From Streptomyces sp. KL109B (lineage in GTDB: Bacteria > Actinomycetota > Actinomycetes > Streptomycetales > Streptomycetaceae), in NCBI RefSeq assembly GCF_030766935.1, contig NZ_JASERL010000002.1, positions 1,178,001 to 1,242,000 on the forward strand: a stretch of DNA of 64,000 bases, in the 5' to 3' direction. A program made the translations under genes and the position numbers. The first letter of the stretch is position 1. Each line of letters begins with the position of its first letter. Positions 61,959 to 64,000 of the stretch are shown here, piece after piece. Under the pieces are notes generated by a model that ran no database searches, had not been told where the DNA came from, and saw only the letters and a list, made by a program, of their open reading frames with translations.

Positions 61959-64000
61959 ATGGTCAGGTCCAGGCAAGGGGGCCCAAGCGCCTCGCAGGCC
62001 CTCAGCGGCTTCTCCCCCGCGACCCGCGGTTGGTTCGAGGGGGCATTCTCCGCGCCCACGTCCGCGCAGGCGGGGGCGTGGCAGGCGATCGGCGAGGGTT
62101 CGGACGTGCTGGTCGTCGCGCCGACCGGCTCGGGCAAGACGCTCGCCGCGTTCCTCGCCGCGCTGGACCAGCTCGCGTCGACGCCGCCGCCGGCCGACCC
62201 GAAGAAGCGCTGCCGCGTCCTGTACGTGTCCCCGCTGAAGGCCCTCGCGGTGGACGTGGAGCGCAATCTGCGCAGCCCGCTGACCGGCATCCGCCAGGAG
62301 GCGGTGCGGCTCGGCCTTCCGGAGCCCGAGGTGAAGGTCGGCATCCGCTCCGGCGACACCCCGCCCGCCGAGCGCCGCGCGCTGGCCACGCGCCCGCCGG
62401 ACATCCTGATCACGACACCCGAGTCGCTGTTCCTGATGCTGACGTCGGCCACGCGCGACGCGCTCACCGGCATCGAGACCGTGATCCTCGACGAAGTGCA
62501 CGCCGTGGCCGGCACCAAGCGCGGCGCCCACCTGGCGCTCTCCCTGGAGCGCCTGGACGAGCTGCTGCCCCGCCCGGCCCGCCGCATCGGCCTGTCCGCG
62601 ACGGTCCGGCCGGTCGACGAGGTGGCGCGCTACCTGTCGCCGCAGCGCAAGGTGGAGGTCGTCCAGCCGCCGTCCGGCAAGGAGTTCGACCTGTCGGTGG
62701 TCGTCCCGGTCGAGGACCTGGGCGAGCTGGGCGGATCACCGGTCGCCGACGCCAATGGCGAGGGAGCCGACCGCCCCTCGATCTGGCCCTCCGTGGAGGA
62801 GCGGATCACGGACCTGATCGAGGCCCATCGCTCGACGATCGTGTTCGCCAACTCGCGCCGCCTGGCCGAGCGATTGTGCAACCGCCTGAACGAGATCGCG
62901 TACGAACGCGCCACCGGCGAGCCACTGCCCGAGGACCACTCCCCCGCGGAGCTGATGGCTGAGGCGGGCGCCGCGAAGGGCGCTCCCCCGGTGATCGCGC
63001 GCGCCCACCACGGCTCGGTGTCCAAGGAGCAGCGCGCGCTGGTCGAGGAGGACCTGAAGGCGGGCCGGCTCCCCGCCGTCGTCGCGACGTCGAGCCTGGA
63101 GCTGGGCATCGACATGGGCGCGGTCGACCTCGTCGTCCAGGTCGAGTCGCCCCCGTCCGTCGCGTCCGGGCTGCAGCGCGTGGGCCGCGCGGGCCACCAA
63201 GTGGGCGCGGTGTCCACGGGAGTGGTGTTCCCGAAGTACCGCGGCGACCTGGTGCAGTCGGCCGTCGTGACCGAGCGCATGCGCTCCGGCGCCATCGAGT
63301 CCCTGCGCCTCCCGGCGAACCCTTTGGACGTGCTCGCCCAGCAGCTCGTCGCGATGACCGCCCTCGACACCTGGCAGGTCGACGACCTGCTGGCCCTGGT
63401 CCGCCGCGCCGCCCCCTTCGCCTCGCTGCCCGAGTCGGCGTTCACGGGCGTGCTCGACATGTTGGCGGGCCGCTACCCCTCGGACGCCTTCGCCGAACTG
63501 CGCCCACGCGTCGTGTGGGACCGCGTCGCAGGCACGGTCCAGGGCCGCCCCGGAGCACAGCGCCTCGCCGTCACCTCCGGAGGCACGATCCCCGACCGCG
63601 GCCTCTTCGGGGTCTTCCTCGCGGGCGCCGACCCCAAGAAGGGCGGCGGCCGGGTCGGCGAGCTCGACGAGGAGATGGTCTACGAGTCCCGTGTCGGGGA
63701 CGTGTTCACGCTCGGCACCAGCTCCTGGCGCATCGAGGACATCACCCGCGACCGCGTCCTCGTCTCGCCCGCCCCCGGAGTGCCGGGACGCCTCCCCTTC
63801 TGGAAGGGCGACCAGCTGGGCCGCCCGCTCGAACTGGGCCGGGCGCTGGGCGCGTTCCTGCGCGAGGTCGGCTCCCAGAAGCCCGACGACGCGCGCGTGC
63901 GCCTGACGGCGGCGGGACTCGACGAGTGGGCCGCGAACAACGTCCTGTCGTACCTCGCCGAGCAGCGTGAGGCCTGCGGCCACATCCCGGACGACCGCAC
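61959..64000 (+). CDS. lhr: Lhr-type DEAD/DEAH helicase (3' end beyond window)
   Basis: The first 680 residues of a large helicase are present. Walker A APTGSGKT is at 54-61, then LYVSPLKALAVD (motif Ia), TTPESLFLML, VILDEVHAVAGTKRG (DEVH), GLSATVRP (III), ARAHHGSVS, SSLELGIDMGAVDLVVQVESPPSVASGLQRVGRAGHQ (V and VI), and the start of the Lhr-specific winged-helix and core domains (VWDRVAGTVQGRPGAQRLAV). Lhr acts on DNA and DNA:RNA duplexes in 3'-5' direction. ATG 61959 has AGGA eight bases upstream. The frame is open to the window edge; full family length is about 1,500 residues. Confidence 0.95.
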   Translation, partial: MVRSRQGGPSASQALSGFSPATRGWFEGAFSAPTSAQAGAWQAIGEGSDVLVVAPTGSGKTLAAFLAALDQLASTPPPADPKKRCRVLYVSPLKALAVDVERNLRSPLTGIRQEAVRLGLPEPEVKVGIRSGDTPPAERRALATRPPDILITTPESLFLMLTSATRDALTGIETVILDEVHAVAGTKRGAHLALSLERLDELLPRPARRIGLSATVRPVDEVARYLSPQRKVEVVQPPSGKEFDLSVVVPVEDLGELGGSPVADANGEGADRPSIWPSVEERITDLIEAHRSTIVFANSRRLAERLCNRLNEIAYERATGEPLPEDHSPAELMAEAGAAKGAPPVIARAHHGSVSKEQRALVEEDLKAGRLPAVVATSSLELGIDMGAVDLVVQVESPPSVASGLQRVGRAGHQVGAVSTGVVFPKYRGDLVQSAVVTERMRSGAIESLRLPANPLDVLAQQLVAMTALDTWQVDDLLALVRRAAPFASLPESAFTGVLDMLAGRYPSDAFAELRPRVVWDRVAGTVQGRPGAQRLAVTSGGTIPDRGLFGVFLAGADPKKGGGRVGELDEEMVYESRVGDVFTLGTSSWRIEDITRDRVLVSPAPGVPGRLPFWKGDQLGRPLELGRALGAFLREVGSQKPDDARVRLTAAGLDEWAANNVLSYLAEQREACGHIPDDR

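Overview
The window is high-GC (about 70 percent) actinobacterial DNA. Codon use, frequent GTG starts, AGGAGG-type ribosome sites and gene content all point to a Streptomyces chromosome core region. From memory, the order rnhB, nrdJ-nrdR, lexA, dinG-like helicase, IucA/IucC siderophore genes, hflX, a RelA/SpoT homologue, dapF, miaA, miaB, gluABCD, recX-recA, lhr matches the recA region of S. coelicolor. There are no rRNA or tRNA genes, no insertion sequences and no CRISPR array. About 60 genes are supported.

Layout. 0.2-2.3 kb: two unknown proteins and RNase HII. 2.4-6.8 kb: an accessory module with a TetR regulator, a quinone oxidoreductase and a short-chain dehydrogenase (both frame-disrupted), and a DHA2 exporter behind two copies of a GAAC-N6-GTTC palindrome. 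6.8-9.7 kb: ADP-ribosylglycohydrolase-like, histidine phosphatase, YdbC-like and TerD-like genes. 9.8-14.6 kb: B12-dependent ribonucleotide reductase and its repressor NrdR, divergent from LexA; NrdR boxes and an SOS box lie between. 14.7-23.3 kb: a DinG/XPD-type helicase, then a leftward siderophore locus (diaminobutyrate aminotransferase, NIS synthetase, acyltransferase, second NIS synthetase). 23.8-36.1 kb: secreted protease, HflX, secreted M1-like metallopeptidase, RelA/SpoT homologue, DapF, MiaA, small orphan proteins and MiaB. 36.1-38.1 kb: a decayed cassette of one frameshifted dehydrogenase and two enzyme fragments. 38.1-45.4 kb: a TAXI binding protein, a 44-bp tandem repeat and the glutamate uptake locus gluK-gluR/gluABCD. 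45.6-48.4 kb: a flavoprotein monooxygenase and a cysteine-dioxygenase/rhodanese operon headed by a cysteine-rich leader peptide. 48.6-50.8 kb: recX-recA. 50.8-61.9 kb: miscellaneous genes including PerM/AI-2E, DUF3046, a PucR-type regulator facing an alkylsulfatase-like/MFS pair, and AzlCD with an AraC regulator. 62-64 kb: the N-terminal two fifths of an Lhr-type helicase, cut by the window edge.

Functional themes. DNA repair and nucleotide supply (recA, recX, lexA, rnhB, nrdJ, nrdR and helicases) share the window with two tRNA-modification genes that act in sequence (miaA, miaB) and with nutrient acquisition (siderophore, glutamate, sulfur, branched-chain amino acids). The least explained elements are the siderophore locus, which lacks a hydroxylase and a decarboxylase; the leader peptide that appears to be made from a leaderless transcript; the collagen-like insert in the GluK sensor domain; the tandem repeat that duplicates both stop codons of a convergent gene pair; and a concentration of disrupted reading frames in two accessory patches.
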